From Synechococcus sp. JA-3-3Ab (GTDB lineage Bacteria; Cyanobacteriota; Cyanobacteriia; Thermostichales; Thermostichaceae): a DNA stretch of 64,000 nucleotides. The DNA is taken from positions 2,563,001 to 2,627,000 of the forward strand of contig NC_007775.1 in NCBI RefSeq assembly GCF_000013205.1, in the 5' to 3' direction. Position numbers and translations under genes: made by a program. This document shows, piece by piece, positions 48,973-58,560 of the stretch (position 1 is its first letter; every line of letters starts with the position of its first letter). A model generated the notes under the pieces. The model was not told the DNA's origin, searched no databases, and saw only the letters and a program-made list of their open reading frames with translations.

Positions 48973-50151
48973 ATGAAACTCGAACTGACTCCTAGACAAC
49001 GGAAGATCCTGTGGGCAACGGTGCGCAGGTATATTGCCACGGCAGAACCTGTCGGCTCCAAAACCTTGGCCCAGTCCTACAACCTCGGAGTCAGCACGGC
49101 TACCATTCGCAACGACTTGGCCACGCTGGAGCAGGTTGGGTTGCTGTTCCAGCCTCACACCTCTGCCGGTCGGATCCCTTCTGACTTTGGCTATCGGGTC
49201 TATGTGAACGATCTGTTGAGCTCCGCCAACATGGATGGGATCCCGAACGATGCTCCCCAGCCGGAGCCCCATCCTGCGCTGCAGCAGTTGCTGGATCAGC
49301 TCAACCGTGAGCTGGGGGACGACCTCGATAGCTTCCTACAGAGGGTGGCACAGCTTTTGGCCCACTTGAGCGGTTGCATCGCCCTCATCACCCCTCCCCA
49401 GGGGCCGGTGGTAGCCGTTCACCACGTGCAGTTGTTGTCGGTGGGGCCGGGGCGGGTAATGGTGCTGGTGGTTACGGATTCCTATCAAACCCACTCGGCC
49501 TTGGTCAGCCCACCGGATTGGCCTGACGATCGGCGCGAGGATCTGGAAGATGAACTGCAGCTACTGAGCAACTTCCTCACCCTGAAATTGCGGGGCAAGA
49601 CTTTTGCCGAGCTGCAGGATCTGAGCTGGTTGAAGCTGGATGAGGAGTTTCGCGCTTACAGCCATTGGCTGCAGCAACTGCTGCGCTCGGTAGTCCAACG
49701 CTACCTGCGGCCCTCTCTAGGACAGGTGTTCAGCGCGGGCATGACGGAGCTGATGCGGCAGCCGGAGTTTTCCCAGGCTCAGCGGATGCAGGCGGTGGCC
49801 CAGTTGCTCGAAGAGGGATCCGAGCAGCTGCAGGGGATGATCGGGCTCTATTCCACGCCAGGTTGCCTGTTCACGAGCGAAGCGGCTCTCTCGGCCCCGT
49901 CGGCCAGGGAGAAGGCATCCTCCAGCACCGCAGATCAGGATCCATCCCACAACGTTCCCGTGATCATCTACATTGGCAGCGAGAACCCGCTGGAATCGCT
50001 GCACCACTGCACGGTCATCGCCTCAGTTTATCGCCGCCGCTCGGCGCCGCTGGGGACGGTCACCTTGCTGGGGCCGACTCGCATGGCCTACGAGCGGAGC
50101 ATTGCGGCTGTGCAGACGGTGGCCTCGCATCTCACTCGGGCCCTTGCCTGA
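48973..50151 (+). CDS. hrcA: HrcA, heat-inducible transcription repressor
   Basis: The 392-residue protein begins MKLELTPRQRKILWATVRRY with the winged-helix DNA-binding domain (LAQSYNLGVSTATIRNDLAT, then HTSAGRIPSDFGYRVYV). The central GAF-like dimerisation part and the C-terminal RRSAPLGTVTLLGPTRMAY block are typical. HrcA binds CIRCE sites upstream of groESL-type operons and is folded with help from GroEL. Length is slightly above average, owing to a Ser/Ala-rich insert near residue 310-325. tilS follows 40 bases later. Confidence 0.96.
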   Translation: MKLELTPRQRKILWATVRRYIATAEPVGSKTLAQSYNLGVSTATIRNDLATLEQVGLLFQPHTSAGRIPSDFGYRVYVNDLLSSANMDGIPNDAPQPEPHPALQQLLDQLNRELGDDLDSFLQRVAQLLAHLSGCIALITPPQGPVVAVHHVQLLSVGPGRVMVLVVTDSYQTHSALVSPPDWPDDRREDLEDELQLLSNFLTLKLRGKTFAELQDLSWLKLDEEFRAYSHWLQQLLRSVVQRYLRPSLGQVFSAGMTELMRQPEFSQAQRMQAVAQLLEEGSEQLQGMIGLYSTPGCLFTSEAALSAPSAREKASSSTADQDPSHNVPVIIYIGSENPLESLHHCTVIASVYRRRSAPLGTVTLLGPTRMAYERSIAAVQTVASHLTRALA

Positions 50152-50191
50152 GGGATCCCAGGTCTGGGTTGCCCCCGAGCAATAGCCAACT

Positions 50192-51202
50192 GTGGCCAGG
50201 CTTTCTCCTCTTCACTTGCGGGTTCAGTGTGCCATTCGCGAGCGGCAACTGCTTCGCCCCGGCCAGCGGCTGCTGGTAGCTTTTTCCGGCGGACAAGATT
50301 CTTTTTCCCTGCTCCAGATCTTGCGGGATTTGCAGCCGCGCTGGCGGTGGCAGATCTTTGTTTTGCACTGCGATCACCGTTGGTCAGCCGATGAGACGGC
50401 GTGTGCCCAGTTTTTGCAGGGATGGCTGCAACAGCAGGGCCTGCCCCACGCCGTTGAGACTGCCGATCCCATCCGCTGGGATGAGGCGGGGGCCAGGGCT
50501 TGGCGCTACCAGCAACTGGACAAATGGGCGCGCACCTGGAGCTGCGAGGCGGTGGCCACGGGGCACACGGCCAGCGACCGGGCGGAGACGTTTTTGTGGA
50601 ACCTGCTGCGGGGCACGGGGGCTGCCGGCCTGGTCAGCCTAGATTGGCAACGGCGTTTGGACGAGCGGGATCCCACCTCCGCTTGGTTGGTGCGTCCCCT
50701 GCTGGGCCTTTCCCGCTGGGAAACGGAAGAGTTCTGCCGACAATACCAGTTGCCGGTCTGGCCGGATCGCAGCAACCAGGATTTGGCTCATGGCCGCAAC
50801 CGCCTTCGCCTAGAGGTGATGCCCTATCTCAAGCAGCACTTTAACCCGCAACTGGAAGCGGCTTTGAATCGGGCGGCCACGCTGTTGCAGGCAGAGCATG
50901 AGCTGGTGGTGGCGCAAGCCGCCCAACTATGGTTGCAGGTGTACGAGCCGGCTTTGCCGGGGCTGCGACGGGATCCCTTGCGGGCTGCGCCCCTGGCTCT
51001 GCAGCGGCAGGTGATGTTCCAATTCTTGTCGCTGCTGCTGCCCCATCACCCGACTTTTGAGCAGGTGGAAGCCGGGATCCGGCTCCTGAAAGCAGGCCGC
51101 CGCAGCCGCAGCCCCGACTACCCAGGGGGTGGCTGGTTGGAGGTGAGGGGAGATTGCGTGGTCTGGGTTGCTGCTTCTCAGCCCGCCAGTTTTGTCCCCT
51201 AG
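50192..51202 (+). CDS. tilS: tRNA(Ile)-lysidine synthetase
   Basis: From a GTG at 50192 the protein has 336 residues. The PP-loop LVAFSGGQDSFSLLQ binds ATP, VLHCDHRWSADET and ATGHTASDRAETFLWNLLRG are the other conserved TilS blocks, and WPDRSNQD and RNRLRLEVMP follow. The enzyme converts C34 of the CAU anticodon of tRNA-Ile to lysidine, which is essential for AUA decoding. It lacks the extra C-terminal domains of the E. coli protein, as do other cyanobacterial forms. Probably in one operon with hrcA. Confidence 0.95.
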   Translation: MARLSPLHLRVQCAIRERQLLRPGQRLLVAFSGGQDSFSLLQILRDLQPRWRWQIFVLHCDHRWSADETACAQFLQGWLQQQGLPHAVETADPIRWDEAGARAWRYQQLDKWARTWSCEAVATGHTASDRAETFLWNLLRGTGAAGLVSLDWQRRLDERDPTSAWLVRPLLGLSRWETEEFCRQYQLPVWPDRSNQDLAHGRNRLRLEVMPYLKQHFNPQLEAALNRAATLLQAEHELVVAQAAQLWLQVYEPALPGLRRDPLRAAPLALQRQVMFQFLSLLLPHHPTFEQVEAGIRLLKAGRRSRSPDYPGGGWLEVRGDCVVWVAASQPASFVP

Positions 51203-51375
51203 GCCGGGATCGGCATGCCCACAAAAGCTCTTGGGCAAAGTTGTGGCTGCCCTATTTAGGTCCACTCCGGTCTTAACCAGAAGAAGCCGGCCAAGGGTGA
51301 ACCCGGCCCGTTTGCGGCTGAAGGGCAACCTGGGGAGATGGGCACCCCTGGCAACCCAGAGCAAGGGGGAGTAGG

Positions 51376-52212
51376 TCAATCCGGCAACCGGCCAAACCTG
51401 ACGCCGGGGTAGTAGTAGGCCAAGATTTGGCGGTAAGTCCAGCCCCGGCGGGCCAATTCTTGGGCGCCCCACTGGCTCATGCCGATGCCATGCCCGTACT
51501 TGGGATAGGGGCTAAAATCCGGCAGGCTTTTTAGGTAAGGGATCCCGCTCACCCCGACGGTTTGGCTGCCGGCGCTGGCGCTATACATGGCATTCACGAA
51601 TTGCCCCCCATACACCATGACGATGCCGCGGGTGGCGTGTGTTGCTGCTAGGGCGGCTGCCGAGCGCTGCGACAGACCCCGATACACCTGGGAGCGGGTG
51701 TCGCTAAACACGTCAAACCAGCCGCGGGAATTGCGGTGGTGAAGAACATAGGTGCGGGCTGCCACCGCCTGGGCCTTGAGGGCCTCGGGCAGAAAGCGGG
51801 ATCCCATCTCGGCTTCCACCACGCCGGCCACGTAGTCTTCCAGATCCACGTAATTGATGGCCAGCAAGCGGTTGTAGCCGGTCAGGAGCACTTTGCCAGA
51901 ATACCAGCGGCCATCCACCGCCACCAGGCCACCCGCTTGCGGCTCGATGAACAACACCGGGCTGACCACCCCCTGCAGGCGCACCCCCTGAGGGCCGGGC
52001 TGGGCCAGAAACCCTTGCATGGGGGGCAACTCGGCCAGCACCTCTTGGCGGCTATTGGTCAGTTGGGCAGGGAGAGAAACCCCCACCACCAAAGGGGCGG
52101 TGGCATCGGCCAAGGCCACCCGCACCGTTACCCCCCAAGCGCTCTCGATCCATCCCCCTAAGGCGCCCACCAGCAGGGATCCCAGGAGGGCAAGCCAACC
52201 CCGTGCTCCCAT
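51376..52212 (-). CDS. SpoIID/LytB domain protein, exported
   Basis: I take the ATG at 52212 (MGARGWLALLGSLLVGALGG), giving 278 residues with a signal peptide ending near residue 28. The SpoIID domain covers ~105-275: AINYVDLEDYVAGVVEAEMG, LKAQAVAARTYVLHH, ARGIVMVYGGQFVNAMYSA-like strands, and YGHGIGMSQWGAQELARRG near the end. In sporulating bacteria SpoIID strips glycan from peptidoglycan; in cyanobacteria such proteins presumably also act on the wall. It is convergent with tilS. Confidence 0.9.
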   Translation of the reverse strand: MGARGWLALLGSLLVGALGGWIESAWGVTVRVALADATAPLVVGVSLPAQLTNSRQEVLAELPPMQGFLAQPGPQGVRLQGVVSPVLFIEPQAGGLVAVDGRWYSGKVLLTGYNRLLAINYVDLEDYVAGVVEAEMGSRFLPEALKAQAVAARTYVLHHRNSRGWFDVFSDTRSQVYRGLSQRSAAALAATHATRGIVMVYGGQFVNAMYSASAGSQTVGVSGIPYLKSLPDFSPYPKYGHGIGMSQWGAQELARRGWTYRQILAYYYPGVRFGRLPD

Positions 52213-52290
52213 CTGCCCAGAGTTCTTTTTTGTACAGCAACCCCAGCCTAGGATAGGGCAAATCGGACTTGGGGACAAAAATCAGGGTGC

Positions 52291-53634
52291 CTAGAGGGCA
52301 GGACGGGATCCCGTTGGCAGGGGAGGGGACGGCTGGGGCTGTTCCGAAGGGACAGGATCTGGCTGTCGAAACCGATCGGTTTCCAGGCCCAAGGCAAAGC
52401 GCAGGGAGGATCCCGGTCGCCCGTTGGAGAAGCAGAGAAAAGAGCCCAAGGAAGCCAACGCCAGAAGGGCGGCGTAGCCAAACATGGCCCGATACCCGAA
52501 CCCCCCCGCCAGCGTGCCCAGGATCGGCCCCGCCAGCCCAATGCCCAAGTCAAAGCCACACATCACCAAGCTAAACAGGCGACCGCGCTCCGCCGGCTCA
52601 GAGCGATCCGCCACCAGGGCGGAGATCAGCGGGATCAAGGTGCCAAAACCCGACCCCACCACGATCCCGGCGGCGAGAAAAGCCGCAGCGCTGTCGGCAA
52701 CCCTCAGGATCCCCATCGCCAGAGCATAGGTGGCCAGGCTGAGCGAGATGAACGGCCCCCGCCCGTAGCGGTCGGAAGCGCGACCAGCCAGCAGGCGCAC
52801 GCCGAAGCTGGACAGGGCCACCGCCGTATAAAAAAGACCTGGATTCAGGGGAACTCCGGCCTCTTGGATCAACAGAGCCACAAACGTGGTCTGGGTGCCA
52901 AAGGCCAGGCCAACCAACAACATGACCCCGGCGAGAGAGCACACCTTCGGGCTGAGCACAAGGCCCCAAAACGCCCCATCCGAGGGCAGGGATCCCCAAT
53001 CCCCACGGCGCTGCTCTCGAACCAATTGGGTACAGAAAAAGCCCACCAACCCCAGCAAAGCGGCGAAGAGAAACAGAGGGCCATAACCGGCCAGCTCCTG
53101 CAAAAAACCGCCCAAAGCAGGGCCGATGGCTACACCCATGGGATTGACCAAGCTCATGTAGCCCAAGATCTCGCCGCGTTTTTCTTCCGGGGCAAAATCC
53201 GCCACCAAAGTAACGTAGGCGGTGGCAAAAGCGGCGATGCTGATCCCATGAAAGGCCCGTACCAGCGCTATCCACGGGATCCAATCCCAAAGCCAGTACC
53301 CCAAAGGCGCCATCCCCGCCGCGCCCATGCCGATGAGCAACACAATGCGCCGACTGTGGCCATCCGCCAGCCGCCCCAGCCAAGGACGAAAAGCCAGCAG
53401 CCCAATCGAGAAGGCCCCCATCACCAAGCCCACCTCTTGGCTGGTGCCGCCCACATCCCGGACGTAGAGCGGCAGCGTGGGCAACAGCGCAGACAGACTG
53501 GCCCAAAAGAGCAGCCCGGCCACGAACAAAATGCCCAAGTTGCGCCGCTGTGCTGGCTGTAGCCGCCCAAATGCCCTCACGCCCACTCCTGATGAAACTC
53601 TTACAACCATGCCGAGGAGCAAAGCCGTCTCCAC
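52291..53634 (-). CDS. Major facilitator superfamily transporter
   Basis: The 447-residue protein has about 12 membrane helices and the loop 2-3 motif GRLADGHSRR typical of MFS drug/metabolite efflux proteins. LVNPMGVAIGPALGGFLQE matches the antiporter motif C-like region. The C-terminal 45 residues are polar and Pro-rich. A second ATG at 53610 (MVVRVSSGVG) could equally be the start. It is monocistronic; the substrate cannot be told from sequence. Confidence 0.9.
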   Translation of the reverse strand: METALLLGMVVRVSSGVGVRAFGRLQPAQRRNLGILFVAGLLFWASLSALLPTLPLYVRDVGGTSQEVGLVMGAFSIGLLAFRPWLGRLADGHSRRIVLLIGMGAAGMAPLGYWLWDWIPWIALVRAFHGISIAAFATAYVTLVADFAPEEKRGEILGYMSLVNPMGVAIGPALGGFLQELAGYGPLFLFAALLGLVGFFCTQLVREQRRGDWGSLPSDGAFWGLVLSPKVCSLAGVMLLVGLAFGTQTTFVALLIQEAGVPLNPGLFYTAVALSSFGVRLLAGRASDRYGRGPFISLSLATYALAMGILRVADSAAAFLAAGIVVGSGFGTLIPLISALVADRSEPAERGRLFSLVMCGFDLGIGLAGPILGTLAGGFGYRAMFGYAALLALASLGSFLCFSNGRPGSSLRFALGLETDRFRQPDPVPSEQPQPSPPLPTGSRPAL

Positions 53635-53762
53635 GGCATCCCCGAACAGAAGTATTACGAAATGTATATTTGGGTGGTGACTTTTTGGATCTTAACCTCT
53701 TGTCTGGAGCTGCGCAGGAGGGCAGACGTTAGCCTGGAAATGGCCTTTTTGTACGCTGGCCT

Positions 53763-54065
53763 ATGGCGGAACGGTCGGATCCCTTGACTCGCGGTTTAGT
53801 TGCCCTGATTCGAGGCTACCAGGTGGCCATCTCCCCTCTGCTACCGCCTGCCTGCCGCTACTACCCCACCTGCTCCCAGTACACCCTGGAAGCCGTGCGG
53901 CGCTACGGTGCCATCCGAGGCAGTTGGCTGGGGATCCGCCGCCTCTGCCGCTGCCACCCTTGGCACCCGGGAGGCTACGACCCGGTGCCCGACTTGCCGG
54001 GATCCGCACCCGAGGAAAACGGTCGCCCCAGCCCAGATGGCCAACATTCTGGATCTGGGGGTTGA
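53763..54065 (+). CDS. yidD: YidD, membrane protein insertion efficiency factor
   Basis: The 100-residue protein contains the family core [39 protein letters not shown] and [18 protein letters not shown], with three Cys and a conserved HPGG. YidD helps YidC-dependent membrane insertion. The last ~25 residues, Ser/Gly/Pro-rich, are beyond the family core. The gene stands alone here, away from rnpA-yidC, as is common in cyanobacteria. It converges with ridA, 23 bases apart. Confidence 0.94.
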   Translation: MAERSDPLTRGLVALIRGYQVAISPLLPPACRYYPTCSQYTLEAVRRYGAIRGSWLGIRRLCRCHPWHPGGYDPVPDLPGSAPEENGRPSPDGQHSGSGG

Positions 54066-54088
54066 AGAGTTGCAGCTTTTAACCGCCG

Positions 54089-54532
54089 CTATCGGTAGCA
54101 GGCCACCGCCTCGATTTCCACCAAGGCATTCAAGGGCAGGCCAGCCACCTGCACGCAAGAGCGGGCCGGTGCCGGATCGGCGGCAAAAAACTCTCGATAA
54201 ACCGCGTTCATGGCGGCAAAGTCTTTCATATCCGCCAAAAAAACGGTGGTCTTCACCACATTGGCCAAGCTTGTTCCCCCTGCTTCCAGCACGGCTTTCA
54301 GGTTCAGCAGCGCCTGCCGAGTTTGCGAGGCAACATCTTCCCCCGCCAGCTTGCCGGTTTTGGGATCCAGGCCCACCTGTCCGGCGGCGAATAGAAATGG
54401 CCCCGCAGCGGCAATGCCCTGGCTGTAAGGGCCGACAGGGGCAGGAGCAGCCTCGGTTCGCACCTCCTGCGGCCCTGCCTCAGCTCGAGTGGGGTGGTTA
54501 GGCTCAGAACTGACCGGCTTCCTCTGCTCCAT
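54089..54532 (-). CDS. ridA: RidA family enamine/imine deaminase
   Basis: The 147-residue protein has an N-terminal extension of ~25 residues, then the RidA body: APAPVGPYSQGIAAAGPFLF, AAGQVGLDPKTGKL, QTRQALLNLKAVLEAGG, TTVFLADMKDFAAMNAVY and PARSCVQVAGLPLNALVEIE. The Arg in ARSCVQV and the Glu near the end are the active-site residues. RidA trimers hydrolyse reactive 2-aminoacrylate formed by PLP enzymes. The extension is poorly conserved; an ATG-initiated shorter form is not available. Confidence 0.94.
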   Translation of the reverse strand: MEQRKPVSSEPNHPTRAEAGPQEVRTEAAPAPVGPYSQGIAAAGPFLFAAGQVGLDPKTGKLAGEDVASQTRQALLNLKAVLEAGGTSLANVVKTTVFLADMKDFAAMNAVYREFFAADPAPARSCVQVAGLPLNALVEIEAVACYR

Positions 54533-54631
54533 GGGGATCGGCGGAACTCTGCAGCTAAGCTACCACAGGGGGATCCCGCAAAAAACAAGCCGGCAACGGC
54601 AAGATCAACTTGTCGACAAAAAGCAGTGCCT

Positions 54632-54844
54632 ATGCCCTTGATCAAGTTGCAAACGCCTCTAAAGCCGGAACCTGCCGCTGTAGAGGCGCTGCTCAAGTCG
54701 CTCTCTGCTGCTCTGGCCAAACAGGTGGGCAAGCTGGAAGCCTACGTGATGACCGCCTTTGAAGGAGGGATCCCGATGACCTTTGCCGGCAGTGGGGATC
54801 CCTGCTGCTATGTGGAGATCAAGATTGACACTCCCACCGCCTAA
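54632..54844 (+). pseudogene. MIF-like tautomerase, truncated by a mobile element
   Basis: The frame starts MPLIKLQTPLKPEPAAVEAL and continues to TFAGSGDPCCYVEIK, the first ~65 residues of a macrophage-migration-inhibitory-factor-like tautomerase with its catalytic Pro2. At ~54826 the element with TGACACTCCCACCG begins and supplies a stop six codons later. The family needs ~115 residues. I could not find the missing 3' part after the element at 56031, so it was probably deleted. Confidence 0.85.
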
Positions 54845-56030
54845 AGGCGGGGGATTCTTACGCAGTCCACAAAAGAACCCGTAACGGCGTTGTCAAAGCG
54901 CCTCTAGACAGTTCCTGAAGGCAAAGCCCCAAGGTTCTGCTGACTTTCTTAAGCAGGTTGGCGGCAGCATTCGCCTCAGCCCAGAGGGTCTCCACCCGTC
55001 GGGTTTTTCACCATAATTAGGTAGCTCATCTCCATCTAGGAAGCTTGCCTGCGAGCTGTACGCCTCCTCTACCTCAATAAACTCCATGCCATAATGCTGA
55101 CATAATTGCGCAATACGCTCCTTGAACCGACCTGTTGGAATGAAAACAAAGTTTTGGTTATTGACCTTCCCTAAACCGCATTCTTTGTTCCAACCAAAGA
55201 CTATTCTCCCAATTGAGTGGTGCAAACAGAAGTCAATGACCTTGCCCGCAGCTTTGTGGATTGCATTCTCCGGTTTCCGTAATTCGACGAAGCTTTTGCA
55301 ACCAAAACCCCCGCAGCTTGTGAGTCTTGAGCCTAGCCAGCTCCTTGTTGTACCCCTGGTTAAAGGACTTGACTTTGCGGCCACCAATGATGAAGCTATG
55401 TCCTAAGTTGCTAACGCACGTAAGCCAGTTGTTGACTCCGTGGTCAATTGCTAGAGCTTTTCTCGGATCCAGCGATTGGGGCTGAGCAGGCTTGGCATAG
55501 ACCCACTCCAGCTACAGACTTACAGGTCTGTTGTGCGGCGGAAACATACATCGCGATGAAGTGCTTGTTTTGGGTTCTCACCATCTCAGCGCAAAGCTCA
55601 CCATAGCTTGCCCATCGCTTCGTTTTGAAATAGACTTGTCTCGCATAGTACAGAGCACAGTTGCTTATTAGACTGTTGACACAAGTATTCTAATAGGGGG
55701 ACTAGCTCCCTGTCCGTGACTCGAACCTGCTGACAGCCGTACTCCATCATTGTTGGCAAGCGGCATGACAACCGCAGTCTGACATGGGCAAGCGATAGTG
55801 CGAGAGGAAAGTCAACGGTACAATCACTACAACCATGGTGTGGGGCTAGCGGTTGTTCATCTCATTTTTTGGCCAAAGAGAAGGAAAAAGGTCTTGGTAG
55901 GAGAAGTCAGGAAGAGGTTGTTTGAGCTATGAAACTATATCAACGACCCCCATCATGGGTAAGCGACTAAAGTGGCTAGCGGGCTTTTCCGCCCCGCACT
56001 CAAGTGCGGGGCTACCAAGCTATCCTTTTT
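54826..56030 (-). mobile_element. Decayed tnpB-only (IS200/IS605-like) element, long copy
   Basis: The element shares both ends with that at 28905-29520: TGACACTCCCACCG at the left and the hairpin GCCCCGCACTCAAGTGCGGGGC followed by ACCAAGCTATCC at the right. It is ~1205 bases and holds a broken tnpB. It has cut a tautomerase gene at its left edge. The 3' half, with GGTACAATCACTACAACCATGG, is nearly identical to the short copy. Confidence 0.88.
54893..55690 (-). pseudogene. tnpB: TnpB of the decayed element
   Basis: Pieces in more than one frame spell TnpB: NCALYYARQVYFKTKRWASY near 55660, ALAIDHGVNNWLTC (RuvC-I) near 55440, GGRKVKSFNQGYNKELARLK, then GRIVFGWNKECGLGKVNNQN and CQHYGMEFIEVEEAYSSQAS toward the C-terminus. 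Frame breaks and a missing C-terminal RuvC-III show it is dead. It is a different TnpB lineage from the two others in the window. Confidence 0.85.
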
Positions 56031-56211
56031 TGTGAGCGTTAGCAACAACGGCGCCAAGCACGTCGATCCGGTTGTCACTCAACCCGGCTGGATCCCTGAC
56101 AGGTGGACAAAGCACCCTGGCAGTTGCCTACCAGAGCAAACCTTAGCACCCGAGTCTCTTTCCACTCAGCAACAACAGCAAAGAAGTAGAGCATCAGCGC
56201 GAGCAGAGGGA

Positions 56212-56328
56212 TCAGCGACGACGCACCCTATCTCTTTGGCTGACGAAGACGATGGCGCCGAAGAGAAGCCCCAGCACCACTGCGCCGTACACCAAGCTCC
56301 AGAGAAAATTAGCCAGTGAGGGAGTCAT
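56212..56328 (-). CDS. psbX: Photosystem II protein PsbX, second copy
   Basis: The 38-residue product differs from the copy at 18637-18753 by a single Leu to Val change in the membrane helix (LWSLVYGAVV). Start, length and the GAGGAGG ribosome site are kept, and a TATAAT box lies upstream at 56378-56383. It therefore looks functional. It belongs to the inverted duplicate of the uspA-ftrC-psbX segment. Confidence 0.9.
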   Translation of the reverse strand: MTPSLANFLWSLVYGAVVLGLLFGAIVFVSQRDRVRRR

Positions 56329-56424
56329 AAAAAGAGTTTCCTCCTCGTGCGACTATCAACCACTCAACTATTTCCCGATTATACTGGTCTTTGTCGCTCA
56401 ACCCAGAGACAGACGCATTGCCGA

Positions 56425-56778
56425 CTATTTCGCCTGGTACTCTAGGGGCACCTCCTCTAGGGTTTGGCTGGTGCCGGCGAAGGGGTTATCTGGAGTTAAA
56501 AAGAGCATACAGTGGCATTCCTTTCGCTCCCGCATGGGTACACAGGGGCAGTTCCAATAGCCGGCTTTCACTTCCGCCTCTTTGTCTTCATAAAAACGAC
56601 AGGGGCAGAGCGGAGCGCCCAATTGCTCTTTGTGCAGAGCCAAGCCCTCGATCACCGCTGTCGTAATCGTAGGATCAGAGCAGAAAAAAGTGTCGGTACG
56701 TTTGGCGTAGGTTTCTGCGAAATGCCGCATCACCTCAAAAGTCTTCTGGGAGGCCTTGTTGTAACCACGACTTTCCAT
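56425..56778 (-). CDS. ftrC: Ferredoxin:thioredoxin reductase catalytic chain, second copy
   Basis: From the ATG at 56778 (MESRGYNKASQKTFEVMRHF) the protein has 117 residues with every cluster and disulfide Cys conserved (FFCSD, CPCRFY, CPCVPMRERKECHC). Apart from two fewer residues at the N-terminus and a handful of substitutions it equals the copy at 18160-18519. Intact reading frame and active site suggest it is expressed and under selection. psbX follows as in the first copy. Confidence 0.95.
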   Translation of the reverse strand: MESRGYNKASQKTFEVMRHFAETYAKRTDTFFCSDPTITTAVIEGLALHKEQLGAPLCPCRFYEDKEAEVKAGYWNCPCVPMRERKECHCMLFLTPDNPFAGTSQTLEEVPLEYQAK

Positions 56779-57067
56779 GACGATTCTCGGAAGGGAACTG
56801 ACCGGCTGTTGCTGGTAATGAGGCTCACAGCTTCTTCCGGCCACACTTTCTGAAGTTAATACAGATGTGCGTATGCCGGGATCCTGCTGATTCTACAGAC
56901 CTCCCCCGAAGTCGGACAAAGCTGTATCTTGCTCTTCGTTGTACTGCAGACTTTTAGAGAAGACAAACAGTGACAGCCGTGCTGTTACACAAGGCAACAT
57001 TGTTTGGACTTGGCAAGACCCCGCCCTAGGGTACTCTACAGGATCACGCTGACCGGGATCCCTTTTC

Positions 57068-57472
57068 TCAGGGCACGACCAGCACCGGGCAGGGAGCAAG
57101 GTCGATGAGGCGGTGGCTGACGGAGTTGTTCTGCCCCTCGGCAGACAGGCTGAGGCTGCGGGATCCCATCACGATCAGGCTGATCTCCAGCTCGTCCGCC
57201 ACGTCGCAGATGACGAAGGGTACTTTTCCCTCGCGATACTCGCTCTTGACGCTGTTGATGCCGATTTACTGCAGGCCCAGCTCCGTCTGTTTGGGCAGGT
57301 TCTGAATGTTCTGCCGGGCTTGTTCTGCTCGCTCCGCGTCAAGCTCCATGTTGTCCAGTACCGAGAGCAAGTACACCCGACTTTTGCAGCGCTGCGCTAG
57401 GTCTGCCACCAAGGGCAAGGCGTGGCTGGTCTCGCGCGAGTTGTCGATGGGAAAGAGCAGCTTGTCGAACCT
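57068..57472 (-). pseudogene. Universal stress protein, second copy, inactivated
   Basis: This 405-base stretch matches the intact uspA at 17599-18003 codon for codon in length. The start codon is AGG in place of ATG (57470-57472), and an in-frame TAA at 57266-57268 replaces a Gln codon after ELGLQ. The rest, ending LIDLAPCPVLVVP, is readable. Both changes point to loss of function after duplication, while the neighbouring ftrC and psbX copies stayed intact. Confidence 0.92.
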
Positions 57473-57695
57473 AGTCGCGGATCCCCCGCTTAAGCCCGGC
57501 TCGACCCCTCCCATTTTACTTCTAGCGGGGAGCCGGGTGGACGCCGTCTCTCTGGGGGCGCTGTGGGCGGCGATGAGATCCCTATGGCATGAGAGCTCTT
57601 TCTGTCTGTTTGGAGGGTTAGAGCCACCAGCAATCTGCGGGGGTTGGGGGTTGCTGACAAAACTCGCAGTTGAGCTAAGGACAAAGGCCAGTCTT

Positions 57696-58448
57696 TCAGG
57701 CAAGGCTGGTCTGCAATTGCTGCAGCTTTTGCCAGAAATCCATGATTTTCAAGTTGACCAAACTTGGAAAAGAATAGTGAAAAAAGTGTCGCCCCCCAGG
57801 ACAAAACCACATTTGATCCCCTGGCTTTAAGTAGTTTCCCCACTGCTCCAGCGAAGCAGGATCCACAATGGGATCATCCTCGCTGGCGCAAACCAACATC
57901 GGCACCGGCACTTTCTGGGCTGGAATCGCTACCACCTGAAATAGGGAATGAGGTATGGGGGAAGTGTCTAAATCTTTAGCCAGGGCGCGGGAGAGTGAGC
58001 GCGCTCGCCACTGTTCTGAAGCTGGCAGAAGGCTCTGAGCTATACGCACCAGGAGCTGTTCTCGGCTACAGCAAAACATTTTTCGTTGCACGTAGAAATG
58101 GGCATGCCAGGTGGCGGCAGGCTGACTGCCTACAGCCAGCAGGGTTAGAGACCGTATCCGCTGGGGGTAATAGTAGGCAAAAAGATAGGCAACCACCCCG
58201 CTCAAGCCGTGGCCGATGAGATGTACCGGTCGATCCCAAGCTTTTAGGTATTCGTATAGCAGCGTCACGACTGTCTCCAAACTACAGGGCTCATCCTGGG
58301 TTTGGTGATACTCCCAGTAGGCTACACGGAAACATTTTCCCAGGGATCCCAACAGAGGCCGATCGAAAAGCTTTAGACTGGGAGAAACGCCCAAATAAAG
58401 TGCTTCAAAAGAAGGCGCAGAAGCGGAACCTAAGCTCATTTTAGCCAT
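57696..58448 (-). CDS. Alpha/beta hydrolase-fold protein at the end of the isi cluster (IsiC-like)
   Basis: The 250-residue protein has the alpha/beta-hydrolase core: FRVAYWEYHQTQDEPCSLET, HLIGHGLSGVVAYLFAYYYP with the elbow, and MLVCASEDDPIVDP and GGRHFFHYSFPS near the C-terminus for the Asp and His. The elbow reads G-H-G-L-S-G: the usual nucleophile Ser is Gly, so it may not be a classical hydrolase. It follows the CP43'-PsaL gene by ~160 bases with a hairpin between. Esterase-like genes in isi operons of other cyanobacteria are the likely relatives. Confidence 0.8.
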   Translation of the reverse strand: MAKMSLGSASAPSFEALYLGVSPSLKLFDRPLLGSLGKCFRVAYWEYHQTQDEPCSLETVVTLLYEYLKAWDRPVHLIGHGLSGVVAYLFAYYYPQRIRSLTLLAVGSQPAATWHAHFYVQRKMFCCSREQLLVRIAQSLLPASEQWRARSLSRALAKDLDTSPIPHSLFQVVAIPAQKVPVPMLVCASEDDPIVDPASLEQWGNYLKPGDQMWFCPGGRHFFHYSFPSLVNLKIMDFWQKLQQLQTSLA

Positions 58449-58560
58449 CTCATTTCGACGGTCGAAAGATTAAAGTTGCTGGCTGACAAAAGCTTCATAA
58501 AAAAGGGTTATCGGATCCAGAAGCCGGCAGGCAAAAGGTAGAGCCAGATCTCGACAGAGA

